NCBI RefSeq assembly: GCF_902459805.1
Contig: NZ_CABPST010000001.1
Location: 1-64,000 of the forward strand
Reading direction: 5' to 3'
Length of the DNA stretch: 64,000 nt
Origin: Pandoraea bronchicola
GTDB lineage: Bacteria > Pseudomonadota > Gammaproteobacteria > Burkholderiales > Burkholderiaceae
The notes under the pieces are model-generated. The model saw nothing but the letters and a program-made list of their open reading frames with translations. It ran no database searches and had not been told where the DNA came from. A program made the translations under genes and the position numbers. Shown piece after piece: positions 28,282 to 37,040 of this stretch; the first letter of the stretch is position 1; each line of letters begins with the position of its first letter.

Positions 28282-28306
28282 GGCTGAGTAGGGCTGAGTA
28301 GGGCTG
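28277..28306 (+). repeat. Three 10-bp tandem repeats at the amidotransferase stop codon
   Basis: AGTAGGGCTG occurs three times in a row; the first copy contains the TAG stop codon, so the repeats supply two extra stop-like units downstream. Confidence 0.85.
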
Positions 28307-28344
28307 GCAACGCGCAGCAGGCTCCCGTCTGCTGCGACGCCCAT

Positions 28345-28374
28345 AAAAAAAGCGTGCCCGAAGGCACGCCTTTT
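28345..28374. terminator. Bidirectional terminator between amidotransferase and gltL
   Basis: AAAAGCGTGCC and GGCACGCCTTTT enclose a CGAA tetraloop; the A and T runs suit both converging genes. Confidence 0.85.
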
Positions 28375-29120
28375 CATTCCAGCGCTGACCGGAAGCAGTG
28401 CAGGATCTTGGCCAGGAAGTCCTTGGCGCGGTCCGATTTCGGATTCGCGAAGAACTCATCCTTCTTGTCGTCTTCGACGATGATGCCCTGATCCATGAAG
28501 ATCACACGATTCGCGACTTTCTTGGCGAAGCCCATTTCGTGCGTGACCACCATCATGGTCATGCCTTCCTGCGCCAGTTCGACCATCACGTCGAGCACTT
28601 CGTTGATCATTTCCGGATCGAGTGCCGAGGTCGGCTCGTCGAACAGCATGGCGATCGGGTCCATGCACAGGGCACGGGCGATGGCCACACGCTGTTGCTG
28701 ACCGCCCGAGAGCTGGCCCGGGAACTTGTGGGCATGCGCCTTCAGGCCCACGCGCTCGAGCAGCTTCAGGCCCTTGTCACGGGCGGCGTCCTTGCTGCGG
28801 CCCAGCACCTTGATCTGCGCGAGCGTCAGGTTTTCGGTGATCGACAGGTGCGGGAACAGTTCGAAGTGCTGGAACACCATCCCCACGCGCGAGCGCAGCT
28901 TGGCCAGGTTCGTCTTCGGGTCTGCGACCGACGTGCCATCGACGATGATCTCGCCTTGCTGGATCGGCTCCAGACCGTTGACGGTCTTGATGAGCGTGGA
29001 CTTGCCCGAACCCGACGGGCCGCACACCACCACGACTTCACCCTTCTTGACTTCAGTGGAGCAGTCCGTGAGCACCTGGAACTGGCCGTACCACTTGGAG
29101 ACGTTTTTAAGGGTAATCAT
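28374..29120 (-). CDS. gltL: Glutamate/aspartate ABC transporter ATPase
   Basis: A 248-aa ABC ATPase of the polar amino-acid type: [28 protein letters not shown], Walker [14 protein letters not shown]-loop [17 protein letters not shown], signature [15 protein letters not shown], Walker [17 protein letters not shown] and H-loop [15 protein letters not shown]. It powers import from the periplasmic binding protein through GltJ and GltK. It overlaps the gltK stop by 4 bases (ATGA). The last residues (HCFRSALE) extend to the edge of the terminator, slightly longer than usual. Confidence 0.94.
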   Translation of the reverse strand: MITLKNVSKWYGQFQVLTDCSTEVKKGEVVVVCGPSGSGKSTLIKTVNGLEPIQQGEIIVDGTSVADPKTNLAKLRSRVGMVFQHFELFPHLSITENLTLAQIKVLGRSKDAARDKGLKLLERVGLKAHAHKFPGQLSGGQQQRVAIARALCMDPIAMLFDEPTSALDPEMINEVLDVMVELAQEGMTMMVVTHEMGFAKKVANRVIFMDQGIIVEDDKKDEFFANPKSDRAKDFLAKILHCFRSALE

Positions 29121-29797
29121 TTCGCCAACCTCTTTTGAAGACGTTTAACCAACATCGAAACCGAGAAGCAGATCACGAAGTAGACTGCTCCGGCAAACAC
29201 AATCATCGCAGGCAGCGTGCCGTCACGCTGGCCCACCTGATACGCCATGCCGAAGAAATCGGACAAGGCGATCGCGTACACGAGCGAAGTATCCTGGAAC
29301 AGAATGATGCCCTGCGTCAGCAGCAGCGGCACCATGTTGCGGAACGCCTGCGGCAGCACCACCAGGCCCATGGCCTGCCAGTACGACATGCCCAGCGCGA
29401 AGGCGGCGGACATCTGCCCGCGCGACACGCTCTGGATACCCGCACGGATGATTTCGGAATAATACGCCGCCTCAAACAGCGAGAAGGCGACGAGCGCCGA
29501 GACCATCCGGATGTCCCACGTCGGCGGCACGTCGAGCAGCGTACGCAGCACTTGCGGCACGATCAGGAAGAACCACAGCAGCACCATCAGCAGCGGGATC
29601 GAGCGGAACACGTTCACATACAGATCCGCGAACCACTTGAGCACCGTCACGCCGGACAGGCGCATCATCGCGAGCAATGTGCCCCAGACGATGCCCACGA
29701 CCACGGCGAGCGCCGTGACCTGCAGCGTGGTGATCATGCCCTTGACGAGCAGCGGCATCGCGTCGATGGCGCCGCCCCAAGCGAAGATTTCACCCAT
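29117..29797 (-). CDS. gltK: Glutamate/aspartate ABC transporter permease
   Basis: Start at the ATG at 29797, which overlaps the gltJ stop (TAATG), giving 226 aa. It has about five membrane helices and the HisM/GlnP-type permease signature ([45 protein letters not shown]). With GltJ it forms the transmembrane channel. Assignment as GltK rather than another polar amino-acid permease rests on the gltI-J-K-L order. Confidence 0.92.
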   Translation of the reverse strand: MGEIFAWGGAIDAMPLLVKGMITTLQVTALAVVVGIVWGTLLAMMRLSGVTVLKWFADLYVNVFRSIPLLMVLLWFFLIVPQVLRTLLDVPPTWDIRMVSALVAFSLFEAAYYSEIIRAGIQSVSRGQMSAAFALGMSYWQAMGLVVLPQAFRNMVPLLLTQGIILFQDTSLVYAIALSDFFGMAYQVGQRDGTLPAMIVFAGAVYFVICFSVSMLVKRLQKRLAK

Positions 29798-30537
29798 TAT
29801 TTGCCCCCGATGTAGCCCGGCAGGCGGGTCTTCGATTCGAGCCAACGCATGAACGTGAGCACGACGATGTTGATGATCATGTACGCGAGCGTGACTGCGA
29901 TAAACGACTCGTAGCTATGCGCCGTGTAATCGATGAGCTGTTTGCCCTGCCCCGTCAGTTCGAGCAGGTTCACCGTCGAGATCACGGCCGAGTTCTTGAA
30001 GATGTTGACGAATTCCGACGTGATCGGCGGGATCACCACGCGGAAAGCCACCGGCAGCAGCACGAAGCGATAGGTCTGCGGCAGCGTGAGCCCCATTGCC
30101 AGACCTGCATTTTTCTGGCCTTTGGGCAGAGAATTGATACCGGAACGCACCTGTTCACACACCCGGGCTGCGGTAAAGAGCCCCAGGCCGATCACGCCGG
30201 TGAGCAGCGAAACGCTCGCCGGATTCAGCGAGAACAGCCACTGGCGAACGCCTTCCGGCAGGAAGTCGGGCGCCACGTAATACCAGAAGAACAACTGCAC
30301 GAGCAGCGGGATGTTCCGGAATAGCTCCACGTAACTTGCTGCGAAGCCGGAAATCCATTTGTTGGGAACGGTACGCATCACGCCGAGCACGGAGCCCACG
30401 ATGAGCGCAATGATCCAGCCACCTAGGCCGACCGCAAGCGTGAGCTTGAAGCCTGAGAGCAACCACCCGAAGTAGGTCGTCCCCTCACCGGTCGCTACCG
30501 GCTGGAAGAAAAAACTGAAATCGAGACCGAGAGCCAT
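29797..30537 (-). CDS. gltJ: Glutamate/aspartate ABC transporter permease
   Basis: A 246-aa polytopic permease beginning [37 protein letters not shown]. The cytoplasmic EAA-type loop is in [43 protein letters not shown]. It pairs with GltK. Its stop overlaps the gltK start. A strong hairpin separates it from gltI upstream, suggesting that the permease genes are expressed at a lower level than the binding protein. Confidence 0.92.
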   Translation of the reverse strand: MALGLDFSFFFQPVATGEGTTYFGWLLSGFKLTLAVGLGGWIIALIVGSVLGVMRTVPNKWISGFAASYVELFRNIPLLVQLFFWYYVAPDFLPEGVRQWLFSLNPASVSLLTGVIGLGLFTAARVCEQVRSGINSLPKGQKNAGLAMGLTLPQTYRFVLLPVAFRVVIPPITSEFVNIFKNSAVISTVNLLELTGQGKQLIDYTAHSYESFIAVTLAYMIINIVVLTFMRWLESKTRLPGYIGGK

Positions 30538-30565
30538 GATCTCCCCTTTTCTACTTGTCTTGCTT

Positions 30566-30599
30566 AAAAAGAAGCGGAAGGATTGACTCCTTCCGCTTC
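30566..30599 (-). terminator. Stem-loop attenuator between gltI and gltJ
   Basis: A perfect 12-bp inverted repeat (GAAGCGGAAGGA at 30571-30582, TCCTTCCGCTTC at 30588-30599, 5-nt loop), followed in minus-strand direction by a five-base T run. It lies in the 109-base gltI-gltJ gap. Confidence 0.8.
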
Positions 30600-30646
30600 G
30601 GCATTACGCACTGACTGTGCTCAGCGATCCATCAAGCCCGTCGGGC

Positions 30647-31555
30647 TTACTTGGCGCCCTGAACGTCAGCGTTGTCGTTCGGCGACTTCCACAGGGCGCC
30701 CATTTCGGCCGACGGCGGGAAGTCCATGTTCACGCCACCCAGTGCCGGAATCGGTTGCTGGAACCACTTAGCGTAGTCCTTTTGCGCCTGGCCCGACTTC
30801 TGGTAGTCAGCAACAGCCTTGTCGACCAGCTTCTTGAAGGCCGGATCGTCCTTGCGCATCATGCAGCCGTAGGCTTCGTACGATTGCGGCTTGCCGACGA
30901 TGCTGTAGTCCTTGGCGTCCTTGAACTTGGCACGCTCACCGGCGAGCAGGGCGTCATCCATCATGAAGGCAACGGCGCGGCCCGAGTGCAGCGTGATGGC
31001 GGCTTCGCCGTGGTCCTTGGCGCTGATGATGTTCATGCCCAGGTTTTCTTTCTGGTTCATCTCGCGCAGCAGACGCTCAGAGGTCGTGCCCGCCGTGGTC
31101 ACGACGTTCTTGCCCTTGAGATCGGCGAAATCCTTGATGCCCGAGCTGTTCTTCGCCAGCAAACGCGTGCCGATGATGAAGAACGTGTTCGAGAACGCAG
31201 CCTGCTTCTGACGCTCGGCGTTGTTCGTGGTCGAACCGCACTCGATGTCGATCGTGCCGTTCTGAACCAGCGGAATGCGGTTCTGCGACGTGATCGGGGT
31301 CTGCTTGACGTCCAGCTTCGGCAGCTTCAGTTCTTTCTTGACTTCAGCCACGATGGCCATGGCCACGTCGTTGGCGTAGCCGACGACATTGTGGTTGTTG
31401 TCATAGAACGAGAACGGGATCGACGACTCGCGGTTTCCCAGCGAGATAATGCCTGTGTCCTTGATTTTTTTGAGGGTACCGCTTTCCTGCGCCTGAGCAG
31501 CACCTGCCATCAGGCCCACGCAGCACATCGCCAACGCAATTTTCGAGAGGGTCAT
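30647..31555 (-). CDS. gltI: Glutamate/aspartate-binding periplasmic protein
   Basis: Start at the ATG at 31555 with AAGGAG and AAGGA just upstream; 302 aa. Residues 1-22 are a clear signal peptide (MTLSKIALAMCCVGLMAGAAQA, cleavage after AQA). The mature part follows the GltI/SBP_bac_3 pattern: SGTLKKIKDTGIISLGNRESSIPFSFYDNN, VVGYANDVAMAIV, IDIECGSTTNNAERQK, FADLKGKNVVTTAGTTSERLLREMN, AFMMDDALLAGERAK and YGCMMRKDDPAFKKLVDKAV. It captures glutamate and aspartate in the periplasm for GltJKL. Glutamate dehydrogenase lies just upstream on the same strand. Confidence 0.94.
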   Translation of the reverse strand: MTLSKIALAMCCVGLMAGAAQAQESGTLKKIKDTGIISLGNRESSIPFSFYDNNHNVVGYANDVAMAIVAEVKKELKLPKLDVKQTPITSQNRIPLVQNGTIDIECGSTTNNAERQKQAAFSNTFFIIGTRLLAKNSSGIKDFADLKGKNVVTTAGTTSERLLREMNQKENLGMNIISAKDHGEAAITLHSGRAVAFMMDDALLAGERAKFKDAKDYSIVGKPQSYEAYGCMMRKDDPAFKKLVDKAVADYQKSGQAQKDYAKWFQQPIPALGGVNMDFPPSAEMGALWKSPNDNADVQGAK

Positions 31556-31634
31556 TCCTTGGTCTCCTTGGCACAAAACGAATGCATTTTAGCACTGCAT
31601 TTGCCCATTTTTTTATTCTCGAATGTCCGGAACG

Positions 31635-31652
31635 TACGTCTTTTTTGACGTA
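31635..31652. promoter_or_regulatory. Inverted repeat upstream of gltI
   Basis: TACGTC and GACGTA stand around a run of six T residues, 80-97 bases before the gltI start. It could be an operator or part of the gltI promoter. Confidence 0.35.
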
Positions 31653-31675
31653 AATCGCCCCGAACATTCTGTTTT

Positions 31676-31691
31676 TACGCATTAATGCGTA
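31676..31691. promoter_or_regulatory. 16-bp perfect palindrome between gdhA and gltI
   Basis: TACGCATTAATGCGTA is a perfect palindrome, 30 bases after the gdhA stop and 121 bases before the gltI start. It has no T-run in minus-strand direction, so an operator is more likely than a terminator. Confidence 0.45.
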
Positions 31692-31720
31692 TTACTACTT
31701 AGCTCGACAGCACCGCCCGA

Positions 31721-33007
31721 TCAGGGGTACAGGCCGCGCATCTCACGGGCTTGCAGAATACGGGTACACGCCACGATGAATGCGGCGGTGCGCAGCGAAA
31801 CCTTGTGTTCCTGCGCCACGTTCCACACCCCATCGAACGCCTCGCGCATGATGCGCTCCAGACGGTGGTTGATCTCTTCTTCGGTCCAGAAGAAGCTCGA
31901 GAAGTCCTGCACCCACTCGAAGTACGAGACCGTCACGCCGCCAGCGTTGGCCACGACGTCCGGCACGACAAGAATGTTCTTGCTGCGCAGAATATCGTCG
32001 GCAGCCGTCGTCGTCGGGCCGTTGGCGCCTTCGACCACGACCTTCGCACGGATCTTGTCGGCGTTTTTCTCGGTGATCTGGTTTTCCAGCGCCGCGGGAA
32101 TCAGGAATTCGCAGTCGAGCGACCAGAACTCGTCGTCCTTGATGGTCTCGGCTGCCGGGAAGCCGCCCACACCGCCGGTCTCGGCCACGTGCTTGAGCAG
32201 GTTCGCGACATCGAGGCCGTCCGACTTGTAGATGGTGCCGGTGTGATCTTGCACACCGATGACATGCGCGCCCGCCTCATGGAACAGACGGGCGGCGATA
32301 CCGCCCACGTTGCCGAAGCCCTGCACAATCACTCGCGCACCGCGCACGTCCATGCCCAGGCGGCGAGCCGCTTCGCAGCTCACCACGAACACGCCGCGGC
32401 CGGTCGCTTCGCGACGGCCGAGCGAGCCGCCCAGCGAGATCGGCTTGCCAGTCACAACGCCCGTGGCGGTGGACCCCTCGTTCATCGAGTAGGTGTCCAT
32501 CATCCACGCCATGATCTGCTCATTGGTGTTGACGTCCGGCGCCGGAATATCCTTCGTCGGCCCGATGATGATGTTGATTTCGCTGGTGTAACGACGCGTC
32601 AGGCGCTCGAGTTCGCCGCGCGAGAGCTTGCGCGGGTCGACACGGATACCCCCCTTGGCGCCGCCGTACGGCACGTTCACGGCCGCGTTCTTGACCGACA
32701 TCCAGGCCGACAGGGCCATGACTTCGGAAAGCGTGACGTCCTGGTGGAAGCGCACGCCGCCCTTGCCGGGGCCGCGCGAGGTGTTGTGCTGGACACGATA
32801 GCCCTCGAAATGGGCGATGGTGCCGTTGTCGAGTTCGATGGGGCAGTCGACGATCAGGATACGCTTCGGGCGCTTGAGGGTTTCGACCCAGCGCGAGAGC
32901 GAACCCAGATAGGGGGTGACGCGATCGACCTGTTGAAGGTAGTTACCCCACGGGCCGAGGTGCTCGGCGTCGAGGTAAGAAGGCAAGGCATGTGACGTTT
33001 GCGACAT
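31721..33007 (-). CDS. gdhA: Glutamate dehydrogenase (Glu/Leu/Phe/Val dehydrogenase family)
   Basis: The ATG at 33007 has GGAGAA about 8 bases before it, giving 428 aa; a start at 33028 is possible but less well placed. The substrate-binding half contains [13 protein letters not shown] and [14 protein letters not shown] with the catalytic lysines, [13 protein letters not shown] and [21 protein letters not shown]. The nucleotide half has [18 protein letters not shown]. It interconverts glutamate with 2-oxoglutarate and ammonia. The ending ([18 protein letters not shown]) is usual for this family. Pairing with the glutamate importer and a LysR gene suggests a glutamate-catabolic unit. Confidence 0.94.
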   Translation of the reverse strand: MSQTSHALPSYLDAEHLGPWGNYLQQVDRVTPYLGSLSRWVETLKRPKRILIVDCPIELDNGTIAHFEGYRVQHNTSRGPGKGGVRFHQDVTLSEVMALSAWMSVKNAAVNVPYGGAKGGIRVDPRKLSRGELERLTRRYTSEINIIIGPTKDIPAPDVNTNEQIMAWMMDTYSMNEGSTATGVVTGKPISLGGSLGRREATGRGVFVVSCEAARRLGMDVRGARVIVQGFGNVGGIAARLFHEAGAHVIGVQDHTGTIYKSDGLDVANLLKHVAETGGVGGFPAAETIKDDEFWSLDCEFLIPAALENQITEKNADKIRAKVVVEGANGPTTTAADDILRSKNILVVPDVVANAGGVTVSYFEWVQDFSSFFWTEEEINHRLERIMREAFDGVWNVAQEHKVSLRTAAFIVACTRILQAREMRGLYP

Positions 33008-33121
33008 CGTTGGATTCTCCGGCTTCAATCAGCGCCGCACGCACACACGTGCTTGCGACACGAATGGCTCGCACTTTACAAAGAACCCCAAAGAACAATC
33101 CAATGCCGAATAAACATGCAT

Positions 33122-33140
33122 CTATGCATTTCGTGCATAG
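33122..33140. promoter_or_regulatory. Candidate LysR-type operator upstream of gdhA
   Basis: CTATGCA-TTTCG-TGCATAG is a perfect 7-bp inverted repeat containing the T-N11-A LysR core, 115 bases before the gdhA start. A third ATGCAT copy lies just beside it at 33116-33121. The neighbouring LysR gene at 33293-34249 is the obvious candidate regulator. Confidence 0.5.
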
Positions 33141-33231
33141 TTTTGACCTGACGGCTATTTCGCCCTTATGCCACGCGAATGCCTGCGAAAACGGTCAAAC
33201 GGCCGGGCATCGGCGAGCCCCGGCTTTGGGA

Positions 33232-33278
33232 CAGGGCTTTCCCGGCAAGGATGGGAAATGCCCCGGGGCAAAGCCCTG
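33232..33278. repeat. Inverted repeat after the LysR gene
   Basis: CAGGGCTTT and AAAGCCCTG (9-bp arms, 29-base centre that is itself G+C-rich and partly self-complementary) lie 15 bases after the lysR stop. No T-run follows, so it may be a weak terminator or a short repeated element. Confidence 0.4.
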
Positions 33279-33292
33279 GGACCGACGCGGCG

Positions 33293-34249
33293 TCAGCTTT
33301 TGACCTGATCGCGCACAGCCTGCCAGAACGCTTCGACGACGTCGCGCTTGGCGCGCTCGCGCCGATTGCTGGCGTCGGTATAGGCCAGACGGTCGCGGTA
33401 CAGGCGGATTTCCATATCCAGATGCCACGGCGCCGCCGCCTTGCCCGGCGGGGCGAGATCGATCAGTTCGTTCCGTGCGACAGAGTCGACCACTGCGCTT
33501 TCCGGCAGAAAGGCGACGCCGTGTCCGGCCAGCACCATCGCCTTGAGCGCCTCGGCCATATCCGTCTCATATACCTTGTCCAGATGCGGCGGACTCGACG
33601 CGTCGCCGGCGAGCAGATCGGCCATGCGTCCCAGATAGGCATTTGACGTGTAAGCGAGGTAGGGCACCGGGGCGTCGGGCGTGCCGGGCAGCTTGAACCG
33701 GGCGCGCTTTTGCGGCGTTGGGGCGCTGTAGGGGCTGAAGCGTTCGCTGCCGAGCACGATCATCTCGTAGCGTGCCGCATCGAGTTGCAGCGGCTGGCTC
33801 GGGTGGTAGTAGCACATCAGCAGATCGCAGCCGCCGTCGGTCAGCGACATGGCCGCATCGTGCACATTGAGCGCGCGCAGACGGCTGCGCAGCAGGCCCA
33901 AGCGCTTTTCCAGCGTCTTGAGCCAGCGAGGGAAGAAGGTCATCGACAGCGTGTGCGGCACGGCGAAATCGAGCACCGAATGATCGGCCGACCGCTGTTC
34001 GCGCAGCAAGGCGCGGGCTTCCTGCGCCTGAGAGAGCAGTGCGAGCGCCTGCTCGTAGAACACCTCACCGGCCGGGGTGAGGCGCGTCGGGTAGCTGGAA
34101 CGGTCGATGAGTTCGCTGCCGAGCCACGCCTCGAGCGACTGAATACGGCGCGAGAACGCCGGCTGCGTCACATGACGCAACTCGGCCGAACGGCTGAAAC
34201 TGTTCGTCTTGGCGAGCGACACGAAGTCCTCGAGCCATTTGATTTCCAT
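33293..34249 (-). CDS. LysR-family transcriptional regulator (HypT/YjiE-like)
   Basis: A 318-aa protein. The N-terminal winged helix reads MEIKWLEDFVSLAKTNSFSRSAELRHVTQPAFSRRIQSLEAWLGSELIDR; the rest is the two-lobed effector domain (ADHSVLDFAVPHTLSMTFFPRWL, LLMCYYHP, NAYLGRMADLL, LAGHGVAFLPESAVVDSV). The pattern resembles E. coli HypT (YjiE) more than classical LysR proteins. It precedes gdhA on the same strand, with an operator-like repeat between, so local control of gdhA is plausible. The effector is unknown. Confidence 0.88.
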   Translation of the reverse strand: MEIKWLEDFVSLAKTNSFSRSAELRHVTQPAFSRRIQSLEAWLGSELIDRSSYPTRLTPAGEVFYEQALALLSQAQEARALLREQRSADHSVLDFAVPHTLSMTFFPRWLKTLEKRLGLLRSRLRALNVHDAAMSLTDGGCDLLMCYYHPSQPLQLDAARYEMIVLGSERFSPYSAPTPQKRARFKLPGTPDAPVPYLAYTSNAYLGRMADLLAGDASSPPHLDKVYETDMAEALKAMVLAGHGVAFLPESAVVDSVARNELIDLAPPGKAAAPWHLDMEIRLYRDRLAYTDASNRRERAKRDVVEAFWQAVRDQVKS

Positions 34250-34350
34250 GCGGTACTCCCGCGTCGGCGATGTCAGCGCGCTAGTCTACTCAATCGCCCG
34301 CCCGGATGACAGGCCTGCGCCCATCATCCGGCGCTGCACCGACGCCTCGC

Positions 34351-34400
34351 CCCCCTCGCCGCCCCTCGCCGCCCCTCGCAGCCCTTCGCAGCCCTTCGCC
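34351..34400. repeat. Five 10-bp tandem repeats between atm1-type gene and lysR
   Basis: Five consecutive units close to GCCCCTCGCC, the last two changed to CCCTTCG, in the 176-base gap just downstream of the exporter gene. Confidence 0.85.
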
Positions 34401-34425
34401 TCGTTCGTCTTCGTCCCGCCGGGGC

Positions 34426-36330
34426 TCAGGAAACGACCGTGGCAAAATGCGACGCCTCGGCATCCCCTTCCCCGCCTCGACGTTGCTGCTGCAACGCCCA
34501 CATCTGCGCATACAGCCCCTCGGCGCGCAGCAGCTCGTCGTGCGTGCCGCGCTCCACGATACGTCCCTTGTCGAGCACGATGATCTGCGCCGCGTGCACG
34601 ACCGTCGAGAGGCGGTGTGCGATGACCAGCGTCGTGCGCTCGCGGGCAATGTTGCGCAGCTCCGACTGAATCGCCTGCTCGGAGCGCGAATCCAGTGCCG
34701 AGGTCGCTTCGTCGAAAATCAGAATGTGCGGATTCTTGAGGATGGTGCGGGCGATCGCCACGCGTTGCTTCTCTCCCCCGGAGAGCTTGAGGCCGCGCTC
34801 ACCGACCATCGACTCGTAACCGGCCGGCAGGCTTTCGATGAAATCGTGAATGTGCGCCGCGCGCGCCGCCGCCATCACTTCCTCGCGCGAGGCGGACGGA
34901 TTGCCATACGCGATGTTGTAGTAAATGGTGTCGTTGAACAGCACCGTGTCTTGCGGCACGATGCCGATGGCCGCGCGCAACGAATCCTGCGTCACATCGC
35001 GAATGTCCTGACCGTCGATGGTGATGCGCCCTGCGGGCACGCCGGGAAAGCCGACGTCGTAGAAGCGGAACAACAGACGAGAGAGCGTCGATTTGCCCGA
35101 GCCGCTATGTCCGACGACGGCCGTGGTGGTGCCTGCCGCGACAGTGAAATCGACGTCATGCAGGATCTGGCGCGACGCCTCATAGCCAAAATTCACGTGA
35201 TCGAAGCGCACGGTGCTGCCGTGGCAGACAAGCGGCTGCGCGCCCGGCGGATCGGCCACTTCGCGGTTGACGTCGAGCAGCGTGAACATGCGATCCATGT
35301 CGGTCATCGCCTGCTTGAGTTCGCGGTAGATGACACCGAGGAAGTTCAGCGGAATGTAGAGCTGCAACATGAACGTGTTGACGAGCACCAGATCGCCAAG
35401 CGTCATGCGTCCGCTCATTACCCCCTGAGTGGCATGCCAGAGAATCAGAATGAGCCCGCTCGCGATAATGACCTGCTGCCCGAAATTCAGCACGGAAAGC
35501 GAGTTCTGCGAGCGAATCGCTGCGGCGCGATAGCGCTTGAGATTCTCGTCGTAACGCTGCGTTTCGAACGCTTCGTTACCGAAGTACTTCACCGTCTCGT
35601 AATTGATGAGCGAATCGATGGCGCGGGCATTGGCCTTCGAGTCGAGTTCGTTCATCGTGCGGCGAAAGTGCGTTCGCCACTCCGTGACCTTCACCGTGAA
35701 TACGATGTAGAACACCAGCGCCACTAGCGTGACAATGGCGTAAAAAGCGTCGTAACGCACGACGAAGAAGCCGAGGACGAGCGTCACTTCGATGAGCGTC
35801 GGCAGAATGCTGTAGAGCGAATACGAGATCATCGACTGGATGCCTCGCGTGCCTCGCTCGATATCGCGACTCATGCCGCCTGTCTGGCGCTCCAGGTGAA
35901 AACGCAGCGACAACGCGTGAAGGTGACGGAACACCTTGAGCGCGATTTGCCGCACGGCGCTCTCCGTGACCTTCGAAAACAGGATTTCCCGCAACTCGGT
36001 GAAGAGCGATGTGGACAGGCGCACGATCCCGTAAGCGACGACCAGCAGGCCGAGACTGCCCACCACGATCAGACTCGGATCGCCCGTCGCGCGGGCCGTC
36101 GCCGAGAGCGACGCCACGGGGCCGAGCGCATCGACGATGTGCTTCATGATGATCGGCACACCGAGGTTGGCCACCTTGGCCAGAATGAGGCACGACAGGG
36201 CCAGCGTGACGCGTCCGCGGAATTCGAGCAGGTAGGGAAACAGCGACTTGATGACTTGCCAGTCGCCGCGAGGCGGCTTCGAGGCACCCGAAGCCGCCGG
36301 CGCAGGCTCGGCCGGAGTGAAACGTCTCAT
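34426..36330 (-). CDS. Atm1/HMT1-type ABC exporter (half transporter)
   Basis: A 634-aa half-size ABC exporter. Residues about 30-340 form a six-helix membrane domain, including VPIIMKHIVDALG and the family-typical RGTRGIQSMISYSLYSILPTLIEV, TVKYFGNEAFETQRYDENLKRYR. The ATPase domain has Walker [21 protein letters not shown]-loop GIVPQDTVLFNDTIYYNIAYG, signature LKLSGGEKQRVAIARTIL, Walker B ILIFDEATSALDSRSE and the H-loop VIAHRLSTV. Bacterial Atm1 homologues export glutathione-metal or glutathione persulfide species. It is divergent from the thioesterase gene. Confidence 0.9.
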   Translation of the reverse strand: MRRFTPAEPAPAASGASKPPRGDWQVIKSLFPYLLEFRGRVTLALSCLILAKVANLGVPIIMKHIVDALGPVASLSATARATGDPSLIVVGSLGLLVVAYGIVRLSTSLFTELREILFSKVTESAVRQIALKVFRHLHALSLRFHLERQTGGMSRDIERGTRGIQSMISYSLYSILPTLIEVTLVLGFFVVRYDAFYAIVTLVALVFYIVFTVKVTEWRTHFRRTMNELDSKANARAIDSLINYETVKYFGNEAFETQRYDENLKRYRAAAIRSQNSLSVLNFGQQVIIASGLILILWHATQGVMSGRMTLGDLVLVNTFMLQLYIPLNFLGVIYRELKQAMTDMDRMFTLLDVNREVADPPGAQPLVCHGSTVRFDHVNFGYEASRQILHDVDFTVAAGTTTAVVGHSGSGKSTLSRLLFRFYDVGFPGVPAGRITIDGQDIRDVTQDSLRAAIGIVPQDTVLFNDTIYYNIAYGNPSASREEVMAAARAAHIHDFIESLPAGYESMVGERGLKLSGGEKQRVAIARTILKNPHILIFDEATSALDSRSEQAIQSELRNIARERTTLVIAHRLSTVVHAAQIIVLDKGRIVERGTHDELLRAEGLYAQMWALQQQRRGGEGDAEASHFATVVS

Positions 36331-36525
36331 GATGGAGTTGGGGCGGCGTCCGGCTCGCGAGAGGGCTTTCCGCTAAAATCGTCGATGGCGTATTTTCGCA
36401 GAACCCGGCGTCTCATGCTGAGCCGACGCCGGGCGGCCCTCCCGCCCGTGGAGGCCCTCGGAATGACCGGTGCCACCTGCCAATGCCCGTCTTCCGCGCT
36501 GTTTCCGGCTCACGCAAGGAATCTC

Positions 36526-36945
36526 ATGAGTACCCCGACCCCTGCCCTCACGGCCCTGCCCGAAGAAAAAGAACTGGCGTTGCGCGTGCTGCCAATGCCC
36601 GCCGACGCCAACGCCCATGGGGACGTGTTCGGTGGCTGGATCATGTCGCAGGTCGACATTGCCGGCTCGATCCCCGCCGCCCAGCGCGCCAACGGCCGCG
36701 TGGCGACCATCGCCGTCAACTCGTTCCTGTTCAAGGAGCCGGTGTTCGTCGGCGATCTGTTGAGCTTCTACGCCACAATCGTGAAGACGGGCAATACCTC
36801 GATCACCGTCTACGTCGAGGCGTATGCGCAGCGCATGCGTTTGTCGCACGAGATCGTCAAAGTCACCGAAGCCATGGTGACCTACGTGGCGACCGACGAA
36901 GACCGCCGGCCGCGTCCGCTGCCCAAGCTCGAAACGCTGGGTTGA
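36526..36945 (+). CDS. Acyl-CoA thioesterase (YciA-like hotdog family)
   Basis: The ATG at 36526 follows AAGGA and gives 139 aa. The hotdog-fold active site is in LRVLPMPADANAHGDVFGGWIMSQVDIAGSIPAAQRANGRVATIAVNSFLFKEPVFVGDLLSFYATIVKTGNTSITVYVEAYAQ, with the catalytic aspartate region of hexameric YciA enzymes. It hydrolyses acyl-CoA thioesters. The long upstream open frame is antisense to the exporter gene and was not used. Confidence 0.92.
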   Translation: MSTPTPALTALPEEKELALRVLPMPADANAHGDVFGGWIMSQVDIAGSIPAAQRANGRVATIAVNSFLFKEPVFVGDLLSFYATIVKTGNTSITVYVEAYAQRMRLSHEIVKVTEAMVTYVATDEDRRPRPLPKLETLG

Positions 36946-37040
36946 ACCAGCGCCAACGAAAAGCGCCGCCGCCTCGCGAAACGAGACGTGCGGCGCTCAT
37001 GCTTTTGCCACCCAGCCGATGTGCCCGGCGGTGGCCTCGG

